Source of the DNA: Chloroflexota bacterium
GTDB taxonomy: Bacteria; Chloroflexota; Dehalococcoidia; Tepidiformales; Tepidiformaceae
Direction of reading: 5' to 3'
Length of the DNA stretch: 23,569 bases
Assembly: GCA_963169135.1 (NCBI GenBank)
Contig: CAUJEQ010000112.1
Coordinates: forward strand, 1 to 23,569
Shown here: positions 1 to 8,107 of the stretch, piece after piece
Numbering within the stretch: the first letter of the stretch is position 1
Layout: every line of letters starts with the position of its first letter
Notes under the pieces: generated by a model
What the model was told of the DNA's origin: nothing
Databases searched by the model: none
The model's input: only the letters and a program-made list of their open reading frames with translations
Made by a program: the position numbers and the translations under genes

Positions 1-2319
1 TTCGATGCCATCGACATGACCATCACCGCCGTGACGGTGGCCAAGAAGCCGGCTCCGTTTGACTACGACGGCGCGAAGCTGCGCATCGACCTGGGCGAGG
101 GCCGGAAGCGCGGCCAGGAGGTTGCGGTCGCGGTCACCTACGAGGGCCGCCCGCGCATCGGCATGTACTTCATTGCGCCAGACCAGGCGTATCCTGCCAA
201 GCCGGTGCAGGTGTGGACGCAATGCCAGGACGAAGACACGCGCTACTGGCTTCCGTGCTTCGACCACCCGAGCGAGAAGGCAACGTCCGAGATGATCGTG
301 GCTGTGCCGGGCGACTGGTACGCGCTTTCGAACGGCCGCCTGCTGCAGGACAAGAAGAACCGCGACGGCAGTCGCACGTTCCACTGGCACCAGGACCGGC
401 CGCATTCGACCTACCTGCTCACGCTGGCGGCGGGGCAACTGTCACGCATCGACGCGACCCGCGACGGGCTCACCATCGACTACTTCGTCGAGGAGAAGGA
501 CGTGGCCGACGGCGAGCGTACCTTCGCAAACACGCCGGCGATGGTCACCCTGTTCGAGAAGCTGACGGGGATGAAATACCCATGGTCCAAGTACAGCCAG
601 GTCGTGGTGCGCGACTTCGTCTTCGGGGGCATGGAGAACACCAGCGCCACCACGATGACCGAGAACATCATCGTCGACCGGAAGGCGGCGGTGGACTTCA
701 CCAGCGACCCGCTGATTTCACACGAACTGGCCCACCAGTGGTTTGGCGACCTCCTGACCTGCCGCGACTGGTCGCATGGTTGGCTGAACGAGAGCTTCGC
801 CACCTTCCTGGAGATGCTCTGGGACGAGGAGCACCTGGGCATCGACACGTACCGCCAGGGCGCCATCGAGAACACCGATCTCTACCTGGAGGAGCGCTAC
901 CGGCGGCCGATCGTCACGAACGTGTTCAACGAGCCGATCGACCTGTTCGACCGGCACCTCTACGAGAAGGGCTCGGTCGTGTTGCACATGCTCCGCGGCC
1001 TCCTCGGCGACGACCAGTTCTTCCGGTCGATACAGCGATACGTGCGCGACAACCAGGAACGGAGCGTGATAACGCAGGACCTGGCCAGCGCCATCGCCGC
1101 CGAGACGGGCCGCAACCTGGACTGGTTCTTCGACCAGTGGGTTTACAGGCCCGGGCACCCATCGTTCAAGGTGAGCTGGGGCTGGGACGAGGCGTCCCGG
1201 CTCGCCACCGTCACGGTGAAGCAGACGCAGAAGACCGACGACGGCACGCCCATTTTTCGGGTCCCGCTCACCATCGACTTCCGGAAAGGGCGGGCGAAGC
1301 CCATCGCCTTCCCGGTGGAGATCACGCAGGCCGACCACACCTTCATGTTCCCGTTGGCCGCGAAGCCCGACCTGTGCCGCTTCGACCCCTACAACCGGGT
1401 GCTCAAAGAGCTGGATTTCGAGAAGTCCGTCGGGGAGTTGCGGCTCCAACTCCGGGACGACGATGACATCGCCGGCCGCCAGTTCGCGGCGAAAGGTCTG
1501 GGCAAAAAGGGCGGCGCCGACGCAGTGGCAGCACTCGAAACGGCGGTCATGAGCGACCGGTTCTGGGCGGTCCAGGCCGCCGCAGGCAAGGCGCTCGGCG
1601 AAGTGAAGACGACCGCCGCGCGCGATGCGCTCCTGCGCTGCCTGCCTGTGCGCCACCCGAAAGCGCGCCGGGGCGTGGTGGCGGCCCTGGGGCAGTTCCG
1701 CGGCGATGCGGAGGTGCTCGAAGCGCTCAAGCCATTCGCGAAACGCGACCGCTCGTGGTTCGTCGAGGCGGAGGCGTGCCGCAGTATCGGCAAACTGCGC
1801 CTCCCCGGTTCGCTGGAGATCCTGCGAGCGAACTTCGACCGGCCGTCGTTCCGGCAGGTGGTCCGGGGCGGGTGCGTCGACGGGCTGGTTGAACTCCGCG
1901 ACGCGGCCGGGTTCGAGTTGCTCTCGAAGGCCGCCCGTTACGGTGAGCCGTTCCAGACTCGCGGATTGGCGGTCGGCGCAATCGCCAAACTGGGTCTCTT
2001 CTTCCCCGACCGGAAGAAGGTGCTGGGCGAGGAGATCGCCGGTTACCTGGAGGACCCGGACTTCCGTGTCCGCATCGCAGCGGCCAACGCGCTGAAAACG
2101 CTGAAGGACGACAGCCAGGTGCCGGCCCTCGAGAAGATGGCCGCCCGCGAGCTCGACGGCCGCGGCGTGCGCATGGCCCGCGAAAACGCCCTCGCGCTTC
2201 GAAAAGGCGCGGCCACAGACGAAGAGGTACGAAAGCTCCGCGAGGAGTTCGAAAAGTTCCGCGACGAGAACGCCAAACTCCGGGATCGGCTCGAAAAACT
2301 GGAAGTCACGCGCCAGTAA
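1..2319 (+). CDS. M1 family zinc aminopeptidase with C-terminal HEAT repeats (5' end cut off)
   Basis: Gluzincin aminopeptidase that removes N-terminal residues from peptides. The reading frame is open from base 1, so the gene starts outside the window; the first ATG seen is at 16, and residues here count from it. The GGMEN substrate-binding motif is at residues 204-208. HELAHQWFG at 236-244 supplies the zinc ligands H236 and H240, with E237 as catalytic base. The third ligand E259 lies in WLNES, 19 residues after H240. The likely transition-state tyrosine is Y316 in LYEKGS. From about residue 468 the protein becomes helical repeats of HEAT type, followed by a charged Leu-heptad coiled coil over the last 30 residues (EEVRKLREEFEKFRDENAKL). 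These replace the usual ERAP-type C-terminal domain. Family assignment is certain from the motifs; substrate is unknown. It ends 46 bases before glpK and seems to be a separate unit. Confidence 0.95.
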   Translation, partial: FDAIDMTITAVTVAKKPAPFDYDGAKLRIDLGEGRKRGQEVAVAVTYEGRPRIGMYFIAPDQAYPAKPVQVWTQCQDEDTRYWLPCFDHPSEKATSEMIVAVPGDWYALSNGRLLQDKKNRDGSRTFHWHQDRPHSTYLLTLAAGQLSRIDATRDGLTIDYFVEEKDVADGERTFANTPAMVTLFEKLTGMKYPWSKYSQVVVRDFVFGGMENTSATTMTENIIVDRKAAVDFTSDPLISHELAHQWFGDLLTCRDWSHGWLNESFATFLEMLWDEEHLGIDTYRQGAIENTDLYLEERYRRPIVTNVFNEPIDLFDRHLYEKGSVVLHMLRGLLGDDQFFRSIQRYVRDNQERSVITQDLASAIAAETGRNLDWFFDQWVYRPGHPSFKVSWGWDEASRLATVTVKQTQKTDDGTPIFRVPLTIDFRKGRAKPIAFPVEITQADHTFMFPLAAKPDLCRFDPYNRVLKELDFEKSVGELRLQLRDDDDIAGRQFAAKGLGKKGGADAVAALETAVMSDRFWAVQAAAGKALGEVKTTAARDALLRCLPVRHPKARRGVVAALGQFRGDAEVLEALKPFAKRDRSWFVEAEACRSIGKLRLPGSLEILRANFDRPSFRQVVRGGCVDGLVELRDAAGFELLSKAARYGEPFQTRGLAVGAIAKLGLFFPDRKKVLGEEIAGYLEDPDFRVRIAAANALKTLKDDSQVPALEKMAARELDGRGVRMARENALALRKGAATDEEVRKLREEFEKFRDENAKLRDRLEKLEVTRQ

Positions 2320-2333
2320 CCTCCAGGCCTACA

Positions 2334-2365
2334 GCGGATAACCGCGCAGTTCGTATACTCCGGCC
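2334..2365 (+). promoter_or_regulatory. Probable glpK promoter giving a leaderless or near-leaderless mRNA
   Basis: A TATACT box (2354-2359) lies only 6 bases before the glpK ATG at 2366. A start about 7 bases downstream of the box would fall on the ATG itself, and no Shine-Dalgarno sequence is visible between box and ATG. Just upstream is the inverted repeat GCGGataaCCGC (2334-2345), which covers the region where a -35 element or operator would lie. No good TTGACA match was found, so this is an inference from the -10-like box and spacing. Confidence 0.45.
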
Positions 2366-3865
2366 ATGCAGCCCCCATATATCCTCGCCATCGACCAGGG
2401 GACCACGAGTTCGCGCGCCCTGGTCGTCGATGCCGCCGGCGAAATCGCCGGGCTCGGCCAGCAGCCGTTCCAGCAGCACTACCCCCAGCCGGGCTGGGTG
2501 GAGCACGACCCCGAGGACATCTGGGAAGCGACGCTGGAATCAATCACGATCGCGCTTGCGCAGGCCGCCCTCACGCCGGGCGACCTGGCCGCCATCGGGC
2601 TGACGAACCAGCGCGAGACCGTTGTGGTGTGGGACCGGGAGACGGGTGAACCGCTTGGCAACGCGATCGTCTGGCAGGACCGGCGCACGGCGGGCATCTG
2701 CGAAGACCTGCGCAGCGCGGGCCACGAGGAAACGACCCGCAAGCTGACCGGGCTCAAGCTCGACCCGTACTTCTCCGGGACCAAGCTGACGTGGCTGCTG
2801 CGCCACGATGAGGCCGTGCGCGAGCGCGCGGCCGCCGGCACGCTGGCAGCGGGCACGGTCGATACCTGGCTCATCTGGAAGCTCACGGGCGGGCGGCGTC
2901 ACGTTACCGACTACACCAACGCGAGCCGTACGCTGCTGTTCAACATCAACCGCGGGCGCTGGGACGACTCGCTCTGCGACCTGTTCGAAGTGCCCCGGGC
3001 CATCCTCCCGACCGCCCAGCCGTCACGCTCGCTCTTCGGGACGACCGACGAGTCCGTTTTCGGGGCACGCGTGCCGATCACGGGCGTCGCCGGCGACCAG
3101 CAGGCAGCGCTCTTCGGCCAGGGCGGCTTCGCGATAGGCCCTGCGAAGAACACCTACGGGACCGGCTGCTTCTTGCTGGCCAACGCCGGGAAGAGGCCCG
3201 TGCACTCGGAGGGAGGGCTGCTGACCTCGATCGGCGGGGGTGCCGGTCCGGCTGGCCCTGAGTATGTGCTCGAAGGGTCGGTGTTCATCGCCGGGGCGCT
3301 CGTGCAGTGGCTCCGAGACGAAATCGGTGTCATCAACCACTCGGCGGAGATCGAGCCGCTGGCCGCTTCGGTACCGGACAACGGCGGCGTGGCGGTCGTC
3401 CCGGCGTTCACCGGGCTGGGCGCCCCGGATTGGGACCCCCGCGCGCGGGGGGCGATCATGGGCATCACCCGGGGGACCACGAAGGCGCACATTGCCCGCG
3501 CGGCACTCGAAGCGATCGCACTCTCCAGCGCTGAGCTCATCGAAGTCATGAACGAATCGCTGCCGGAGCCCATCACGGAACTCCGCGTCGATGGCGGCGC
3601 GTCGCAGAACAACCTGCTTATGCAGATGCAGGCTGACTTCGCCGGCATTCCCGTCCTGCGGCCCACAAGCACCGAGACGACCGGCCTTGGCGCCGCGTAC
3701 ATCGCGGGGCTCGAAGTGGGCATCTGGTCGTCGCTGGAGGAAGTGGGCGAACTCTGGCGGGCGGAGCGGGTGTTCGAGCCGCGCATGGGCCCGGCGGAGC
3801 GCCACCGCCACCTTCGGCAGTGGCGGCGGGCGGTGGAGCGCACCCTGGGCTGGGACGCCGAGTGA
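2366..3865 (+). CDS. glpK: Glycerol kinase
   Basis: Phosphorylates glycerol with ATP to sn-glycerol 3-phosphate in the cytoplasm, committing glycerol to catabolism or lipid synthesis. The 499 aa length is normal for the family. The FGGY-kinase fold is evident: the N-terminal phosphate loop AIDQGTTSSR is at residues 8-17. GVAGDQQAALFGQ carries the catalytic-base aspartate region, TYGTGCF is the second phosphate-binding loop, and the C-terminal half has GLGAPDWDPRARG and the adenosine-binding GGASQNN segment. The start at 2366 (ATG) fits the family N-terminus exactly. Its TGA stop overlaps the GTG start of glpD by four bases, so the two genes are translationally coupled. No glycerol facilitator gene (glpF) is seen in the window. 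Confidence 0.97.
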   Translation: MQPPYILAIDQGTTSSRALVVDAAGEIAGLGQQPFQQHYPQPGWVEHDPEDIWEATLESITIALAQAALTPGDLAAIGLTNQRETVVVWDRETGEPLGNAIVWQDRRTAGICEDLRSAGHEETTRKLTGLKLDPYFSGTKLTWLLRHDEAVRERAAAGTLAAGTVDTWLIWKLTGGRRHVTDYTNASRTLLFNINRGRWDDSLCDLFEVPRAILPTAQPSRSLFGTTDESVFGARVPITGVAGDQQAALFGQGGFAIGPAKNTYGTGCFLLANAGKRPVHSEGGLLTSIGGGAGPAGPEYVLEGSVFIAGALVQWLRDEIGVINHSAEIEPLAASVPDNGGVAVVPAFTGLGAPDWDPRARGAIMGITRGTTKAHIARAALEAIALSSAELIEVMNESLPEPITELRVDGGASQNNLLMQMQADFAGIPVLRPTSTETTGLGAAYIAGLEVGIWSSLEEVGELWRAERVFEPRMGPAERHRHLRQWRRAVERTLGWDAE

Positions 3866-5445
3866 GCCTCGAGGACCTCGCCTCCAGCCAGCCACTCGAC
3901 CTCGCGATCATCGGTGGCGGCATCAACGGCTGCGCCATCGCCGAAGAGGCGGCGGCGCGCGGGCTTCGCGTCGCGCTGTTCGAAGCCACCGATTTCGGGT
4001 TCGGCACGACATGGCGCTCGACGAAGCTCATCCACGGCGGGCTGCGCTACCTGGAGCACGGCGACGTCCGCCTGGTGTTCGAATCGCTCAGGGAACGCGC
4101 ATGGCTCCTGAAAACGCGCCCCTACCTGGTTACGCCTCAGCGCTTCCTGCTGCCGATGCTGCCTTGGTCGCGCCGGCCCGCGTGGCAGCTTCGCGCCGGG
4201 CTGGCAACCTACGACATGCTCGCGCTCTACCGAGGCGTCCCCTCGCACCGTCGCCTCGGCCGGCAGCGGCTGCGAGCGATGGCACCCTACCTCCCCGAGT
4301 CGGCGAACGGCGGGTTCAGCTTCTTCGACGCACGGGTACACGCGCCCGAGCGGTTGACCCTGGAGCTGGCGCTCTCGGCCGAAAAGCTGGGAGCGTCGAT
4401 CCACAACCACACGGCGGTCACGCGGATCGCGGAAGAGGCAGGCCAGGTAGCAGCAGTAGAGGTGTGCTCGGAAGGGCAGCGCTTCACCATCGCATCGCGG
4501 GCCGTCGTCAACGCGGCTGGCCCGTGGGTCGACGCGGTCAATCAGCTGGAGGACGTGCCGCCACCCGAACTGCTGGGTGTGACGCGCGGGACGCACATCG
4601 TGGTCGAGCTCGACCGGCCGCCGGGACACAACGCCGTATTCTCGACGGCGAAGAGCGACGGCCGCGTGTTCTTCGCGGTCCCGCAGGGAGACTTGCTACT
4701 GATTGGCACCACGGACGAGCGCTACGATGGCCGCCCCTCGGAGATCCGGCCGGTGGACTCGGACATCGAGTACCTGGTCGCCGAAGCCCGCGAACTGCTG
4801 CCCGGGTATGACATCACGAGAGAGCGGATCCGCTACGCCTACGCCGGTCTGCGGCCGCTGCAGAAAGTGGCAGGCGGCCCGGAAGCCGCGATCAGCCGGC
4901 GTCACGGGGTGCTGGACCACGGCAAGCTCGGCGGGGCGCGCGGCGTCTACAGCGTTGTCGGAGGCAAGCTGAGCACCTTCCGGCCGCTCGCGGAAGAGGT
5001 TGTCGCCCGGCTCGATCCTCCCCAGAAGCGCCCGGTCCACACGGATCAGCCGCCGGCCGGGTGGCGCGAGTCACTCCTGGAAAGCGGGCTGCCGAAGCCC
5101 AGTCTGCGACACCTTCGCGTGTACGGGGCAGCCATCCCTGAGGTGCTCGCGCTCGGACGAGAAGTACTCTGCGCGCACTCCGGCGCCATCACCGGGGAGG
5201 TGCGCCACGCAATGCGAAATGAACACGTGACCGCCCTCGGCGACATCATGCTCCGGCGCACCGGCATCTCCTGGGCGGCCTGCCGGGGGCTGTGCTGCCA
5301 TCGAGAGGTAGCCGCCGTTGCGGCGAAAGAGGCCGGTTGGTCCAGTGAACAGGTGACCGATCAGGTAAGGGCTTTCGAAGAGGAAGTGGCCTATCATCTT
5401 CCTACAGAGGAATCGCTTGCCGCAGACCACTTCGCTGCTGGATAA
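3862..5445 (+). CDS. glpD: FAD-dependent glycerol-3-phosphate dehydrogenase
   Basis: Oxidises glycerol 3-phosphate to dihydroxyacetone phosphate and passes electrons through FAD to the quinone pool at the membrane. The frame opens at 3820, but the GTG at 3862 is preferred: it overlaps the glpK stop as GTGA and puts the FAD-binding motif IIGGGINGCAIA at residues 16-27, where the family has it. From GTG the protein is 527 aa. Other family marks are RSTKLIHGGLRYLEHGDV following the Rossmann motif, LLIGTTDERYDG, and YAGLRPLQ. The C-terminal DAO_C-type helical domain contains RHAMRNEHVTALGDIMLRRTGISW-like sequence. Its last bases contain the start of the sirtuin gene (29-base overlap), making glpK-glpD-sirtuin one operon. 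Confidence 0.95.
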   Translation: MSLEDLASSQPLDLAIIGGGINGCAIAEEAAARGLRVALFEATDFGFGTTWRSTKLIHGGLRYLEHGDVRLVFESLRERAWLLKTRPYLVTPQRFLLPMLPWSRRPAWQLRAGLATYDMLALYRGVPSHRRLGRQRLRAMAPYLPESANGGFSFFDARVHAPERLTLELALSAEKLGASIHNHTAVTRIAEEAGQVAAVEVCSEGQRFTIASRAVVNAAGPWVDAVNQLEDVPPPELLGVTRGTHIVVELDRPPGHNAVFSTAKSDGRVFFAVPQGDLLLIGTTDERYDGRPSEIRPVDSDIEYLVAEARELLPGYDITRERIRYAYAGLRPLQKVAGGPEAAISRRHGVLDHGKLGGARGVYSVVGGKLSTFRPLAEEVVARLDPPQKRPVHTDQPPAGWRESLLESGLPKPSLRHLRVYGAAIPEVLALGREVLCAHSGAITGEVRHAMRNEHVTALGDIMLRRTGISWAACRGLCCHREVAAVAAKEAGWSSEQVTDQVRAFEEEVAYHLPTEESLAADHFAAG

Positions 5446-6214
5446 CGCCGAAATTGCCACTGCGTTGCGCGCCGCAGCTTCGCTCATGCGCCGGAGCTAC
5501 CACGCCGTGGCGCTTGTGGGTGCTGGGCTTTCCGCCGAAAGCGGCATCCCTACCTATCGTGGCACGGGTGGCATCTGGACGAAGTTCGGTGAGCCCACCA
5601 TCGACGGCTGGGACTTCTTCCAGGACGACCCGGCAGGCTGGTGGCGTTACGCGATCGAGCACAAGGTCGGCGGCTCCGACTTCACGGACGCTATCGACCG
5701 GGCGGCGCCCAACGCGGGGCACTATGCACTGGCCGACCTGGAGCACATGGGGCGTCTTGCCCACGTGATCACGCAGAATATCGACAACCTGCACCAGGTT
5801 GCCGGTTCGCGCCTTGTGACGGAAATCCATGGCAACCGTTTCAAGGTGCGTTGCATGGAGTGTGGGGCGCGCGACCGGTTGGAGACCATCGACCTGGAGC
5901 GCCTGCCCCCGCACTGTCCTGAATGCGGCGGCGTGTACAAGAACGACACGGTGATGTTCGGAGAGCCCATCCCGAAGGACGCGCTGGACGAGTGCTACCG
6001 GCAGGCGTTGCAGGCGGACCTTTTCCTGACCGTGGGAACCAGCGCGGTGGTGTACCCGGCGGCGGACTTTCCGGTGCTGGCGAAGCGCCGCGGCGCGCCA
6101 TTGATCGAGATTAACCCGGAAGAGACAGGGCTCACCGACATCGCAGACGTGGTGATCCGGGCGCCAGCGGGCATCGCGCTGCCTGCGCTGGTGGACCTGC
6201 TGCTGGTGCCTTAA
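5417..6214 (+). CDS. Sirtuin, NAD+-dependent protein deacylase
   Basis: Sir2-family enzyme that removes acyl groups from lysines, using NAD+ and releasing nicotinamide and O-acyl-ADP-ribose. The 265 aa protein has the NAD+-binding GAGLSAESGIPTYRG at residues 35-49 and QNIDNLH at 120-126. The catalytic histidine is H138 (EIHGN). A structural zinc site is formed by C146-x2-C149 and C167-x2-C170. VGTSAVVYPAA and IEINPEET are the late NAD-binding motifs. The start is TTG at 5417, inside the end of glpD. A good Shine-Dalgarno, AGAGGA at 5406-5411, lies 5 bases before it, and no better start exists in frame before the NAD motif. Overlap with glpD implies co-expression with glycerol catabolism. The sequence alone cannot separate deacetylase from desuccinylase activity. 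The stop shares TTAA with the convergent gene. Confidence 0.95.
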   Translation: MPQTTSLLDNAEIATALRAAASLMRRSYHAVALVGAGLSAESGIPTYRGTGGIWTKFGEPTIDGWDFFQDDPAGWWRYAIEHKVGGSDFTDAIDRAAPNAGHYALADLEHMGRLAHVITQNIDNLHQVAGSRLVTEIHGNRFKVRCMECGARDRLETIDLERLPPHCPECGGVYKNDTVMFGEPIPKDALDECYRQALQADLFLTVGTSAVVYPAADFPVLAKRRGAPLIEINPEETGLTDIADVVIRAPAGIALPALVDLLLVP

Positions 6215-7089
6215 GCGGCGCGGCGTTCGGGGCGCACGTCGGCTCCAGACCCCTCCTCAGCAACGGATGGGACAGTGAGCCGCCCCAGGTTGGCGATCTT
6301 CGCATCGAGCCGATGGACCAGACTGAGCGGGTCGCCAGGAATCCGATGCAGAGCCGCTCGCACGCGGGCAGAGACGAAGAGCCATGCGACCAGGCCGGCC
6401 AGCGCCCAGCCCGCAACGACATCCAACACCCAGTGCTCGCCAAGGTAAATCACTGCGGCTCCGGTCAGGAATGCGATGACCCCGCTGGCCATTGCCGCCC
6501 AACGGGCTCCCGGAACGCGAAACCAGAGGAACAAGCCAACGGCCAGGGGTATGCAAGCGTGAAGGCTGGGAAAGGCAGCCACAGGGTTGGAATCGAGAGC
6601 CGCGTACTCGATCCACCCGCGGTCAAGCAGAACGCGCCGCAGCCCCGCGTCGTCCATCCACGGAGGAATGACCGGCAGGGCAAGAAAGCCGAAGTCCGCC
6701 AGGTACCAGCAGACCGTGAGCCATCCAAAGTACTCAAAGAGACGTGCTCGCTGCCAGACTGTCAGCGCGACACCGACGACAATCGGAAAGGCGAACCAGG
6801 CGAGGTGAAGGCCGGTCGCCAGCCTGTCCAGAACGTAGCTTTCGGGGCCGCGGGTCTGAAGCCAACCACTCGCGGACATCCCCAGGATGGCGGACTCAGT
6901 TGCCGCGAGGCTTCGCCATGTGAACAGTTCGTCCCCGACGGCTCGAAAGGCCACGTGGCCAACAAAGACCAGGGTGTACGCGGCCCACAACAGGAAGGGA
7001 ACCGCGGCGATCCCCAGCCGCTCCAGGAATGCACGCGCGCGCGCAGGCAACGTGGTGCTCAGAGCCAGGACTCCGGTTCTCCCTGCCAC
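6211..7089 (-). CDS. PAP2-superfamily integral membrane phosphatase/phosphotransferase
   Basis: A 292 aa polytopic membrane protein with about six hydrophobic segments. It carries a degenerate PAP2 active site: AAFPSLHA matches the PSxH motif, and GEHWVLDVVAGW holds the downstream His-x3-Asp that forms the phospho-histidine nucleophile pair. The PPW segment before these is typical of the inositol-phosphoryl-transferase (AUR1/DIPPS-like) branch of PAP2, so a lipid phosphatase or phospholipid head-group transferase is likely; the substrate cannot be read. The start is GTG at 7089, 3 bases after the stop of the upstream methyltransferase gene, with GGAG 11-14 bases upstream. The two genes form a two-gene operon on the minus strand. 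The stop codon TAA and the sirtuin TAA overlap in the palindrome TTAA, so the genes converge with no spacer and no visible terminator. Confidence 0.8.
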   Translation of the reverse strand: MAGRTGVLALSTTLPARARAFLERLGIAAVPFLLWAAYTLVFVGHVAFRAVGDELFTWRSLAATESAILGMSASGWLQTRGPESYVLDRLATGLHLAWFAFPIVVGVALTVWQRARLFEYFGWLTVCWYLADFGFLALPVIPPWMDDAGLRRVLLDRGWIEYAALDSNPVAAFPSLHACIPLAVGLFLWFRVPGARWAAMASGVIAFLTGAAVIYLGEHWVLDVVAGWALAGLVAWLFVSARVRAALHRIPGDPLSLVHRLDAKIANLGRLTVPSVAEEGSGADVRPERRAA

Positions 7090-7092
7090 CTA

Positions 7093-7746
7093 TCAATACA
7101 CTCCGGGGAGCAGGCGCCACCGCACTCGCGCCCGGTAGGAGTCGTAATCGGAGGTCGCAGCCAGTACTCGTTCTTCGGCTCGCATCCGGAACACTTGAAA
7201 GATCGTGACCGTTATGAGGATGGCCGCGTTGTACCACCACAAGTTTGCGAGCGTGAACCCGATGAGGGTGATCGAGTGTGACATGTAGATGGGGTGGCGG
7301 ACGAAACGGTACGGCCCTCCGACCTTCAGTCCACGGTTCGCCGCGACGACGCCAAAGCTCTTGCCGATAGTGGCGAATCCGACGATGACGCAGGACAAGC
7401 CCAGCACTTGCAAGGTGGTGCCGTACATCTCGAGCACGCCACCGCTTTCGTGCGGGCGCATCGCCAGAGCGAGCCACCCACCCACGGTAGCGACGAACCA
7501 GTCCCATGGCCGCGTCGAGGTCGTGTCTGTCCGCCGGCGCGTGAGGAAGACGCCCACCAGCAACGCCTGCTCGACCGCAAAGAACAGGTTCGTTACCGAG
7601 CCGGTCTCGACCGCATGAGTTGCGTGCGCGTAGAAGAATGCGGCCGAGACGCAGACCAGGGAGGCGTCCTGCACATACGACCAGCGGCGGCGCCATCTCT
7701 CACGAGCGGCCCCTGGTGCCACCACATTCGTCGCCGAAATGGCCAT
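7093..7746 (-). CDS. Isoprenylcysteine carboxyl methyltransferase-like (ICMT/PEMT) membrane methyltransferase
   Basis: Membrane SAM-dependent methyltransferase of the ICMT/phospholipid-methyltransferase fold. With the ATG at 7746 the protein is 217 aa. It has several membrane-spanning segments and the family signature GGPYRFVRHP at residues 143-152 (GPYrxvRHPxY). The C-terminal RMRAEERVL...YDSYRARVRW element follows, with the usual glutamate-rich SAM-binding region and Yxx(Y)xxRV tail. The frame extends upstream to 7893, but the ATG at 7746 has a strong GGGGAG upstream and the extra 49 residues look like non-coding translation. In bacteria this family methylates phospholipids, thiols or unknown small acceptors. 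Coupling to the PAP2 gene suggests a lipid or envelope substrate, which is inference. Confidence 0.8.
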   Translation of the reverse strand: MAISATNVVAPGAARERWRRRWSYVQDASLVCVSAAFFYAHATHAVETGSVTNLFFAVEQALLVGVFLTRRRTDTTSTRPWDWFVATVGGWLALAMRPHESGGVLEMYGTTLQVLGLSCVIVGFATIGKSFGVVAANRGLKVGGPYRFVRHPIYMSHSITLIGFTLANLWWYNAAILITVTIFQVFRMRAEERVLAATSDYDSYRARVRWRLLPGVY

Positions 7747-8107
7747 CGCAAAGCTCTCCCCGGTTGAGTGGACGACGGAACAGTCGCTTCCCTTAGAGAG
7801 TCGGCACGCTGGCGCCGCTTCGGCAGGCAGTGGACGGGTGGGGCCGCGCGGTGCCTGGCTCAGAGTCAAGCCGGTGAACACCTGGTGACGCACCTTTAGG
7901 CGTTCTGGGACCCGTCGAAAGTGCTAGTAGCTTCACCGACGAAGTGCCCGGTCCCGGGCCGAGCGGAGGCGGAGGCCAACCCGGCAACGGGGTCCGCCAA
8001 AGCACCAACCGGGACAGCTGGCTCAACCAGCGGGAGGAACGGACGCGACGCCGGAAGAGCAGACACCCGGGGCACGGCCCCAACCAGGAAGAGGTAGGAG
8101 AACCATC
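7747..8107. promoter_or_regulatory. 361-base intergenic region with inverted repeats upstream of flp
   Basis: No convincing gene lies here. It separates the divergent methyltransferase and pilin genes and must carry both promoters, although I found no confident -35/-10 pair. Four symmetric elements are visible. The first is a 29-base interrupted palindrome at 7913-7941, CGTCG-N5-GCTAgTAGC-N5-CGACG. The second is the perfect stem GCCCGGtcCCGGGC at 7946-7959. The third is GCTGGctcaaCCAGC at 8017-8031. The fourth is GGGGCacgGCCCC at 8069-8081. The last three sit in what would be the flp 5' untranslated region, just ahead of the AGGAG ribosome binding site. I could not match them to a named riboswitch. 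Confidence 0.5.
7913..7941. repeat. 29-base interrupted palindrome, candidate operator
   Basis: CGTCG-N5-GCTA-g-TAGC-N5-CGACG. Nine of 14 base pairs are perfectly symmetric around the central G at 7927, with both 5-base outer arms and the 4-base inner arms exact. A two-part dyad of this size suits a dimeric or tetrameric regulator; it may instead fold as an RNA hairpin. It lies 167 bases from the start of the methyltransferase and 167 bases from the start of flp, so either gene could be its target. Confidence 0.45.

Noticed and set aside
3154..4629. 491 aa minus-strand open frame opposite glpK/glpD
   Set aside because: Spans two real genes on the other strand; low-complexity Arg/Pro/Ser composition typical of antisense frames in GC-rich DNA.
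7747..7893. N-terminal extension of the ICMT-like gene up to 7893
   Set aside because: A strong GGGGAG precedes the ATG at 7746 and the extra 49 residues look like random translation with no membrane or family features.
7890..8085. Cyclic-di-GMP-I (GEMM) riboswitch ahead of flp
   Set aside because: Attractive for a pilus locus, and fragments such as GACGCA and GTAGC...ACCGA appear, but the GGGCAAACC core and the spacing of the two helices are missing.
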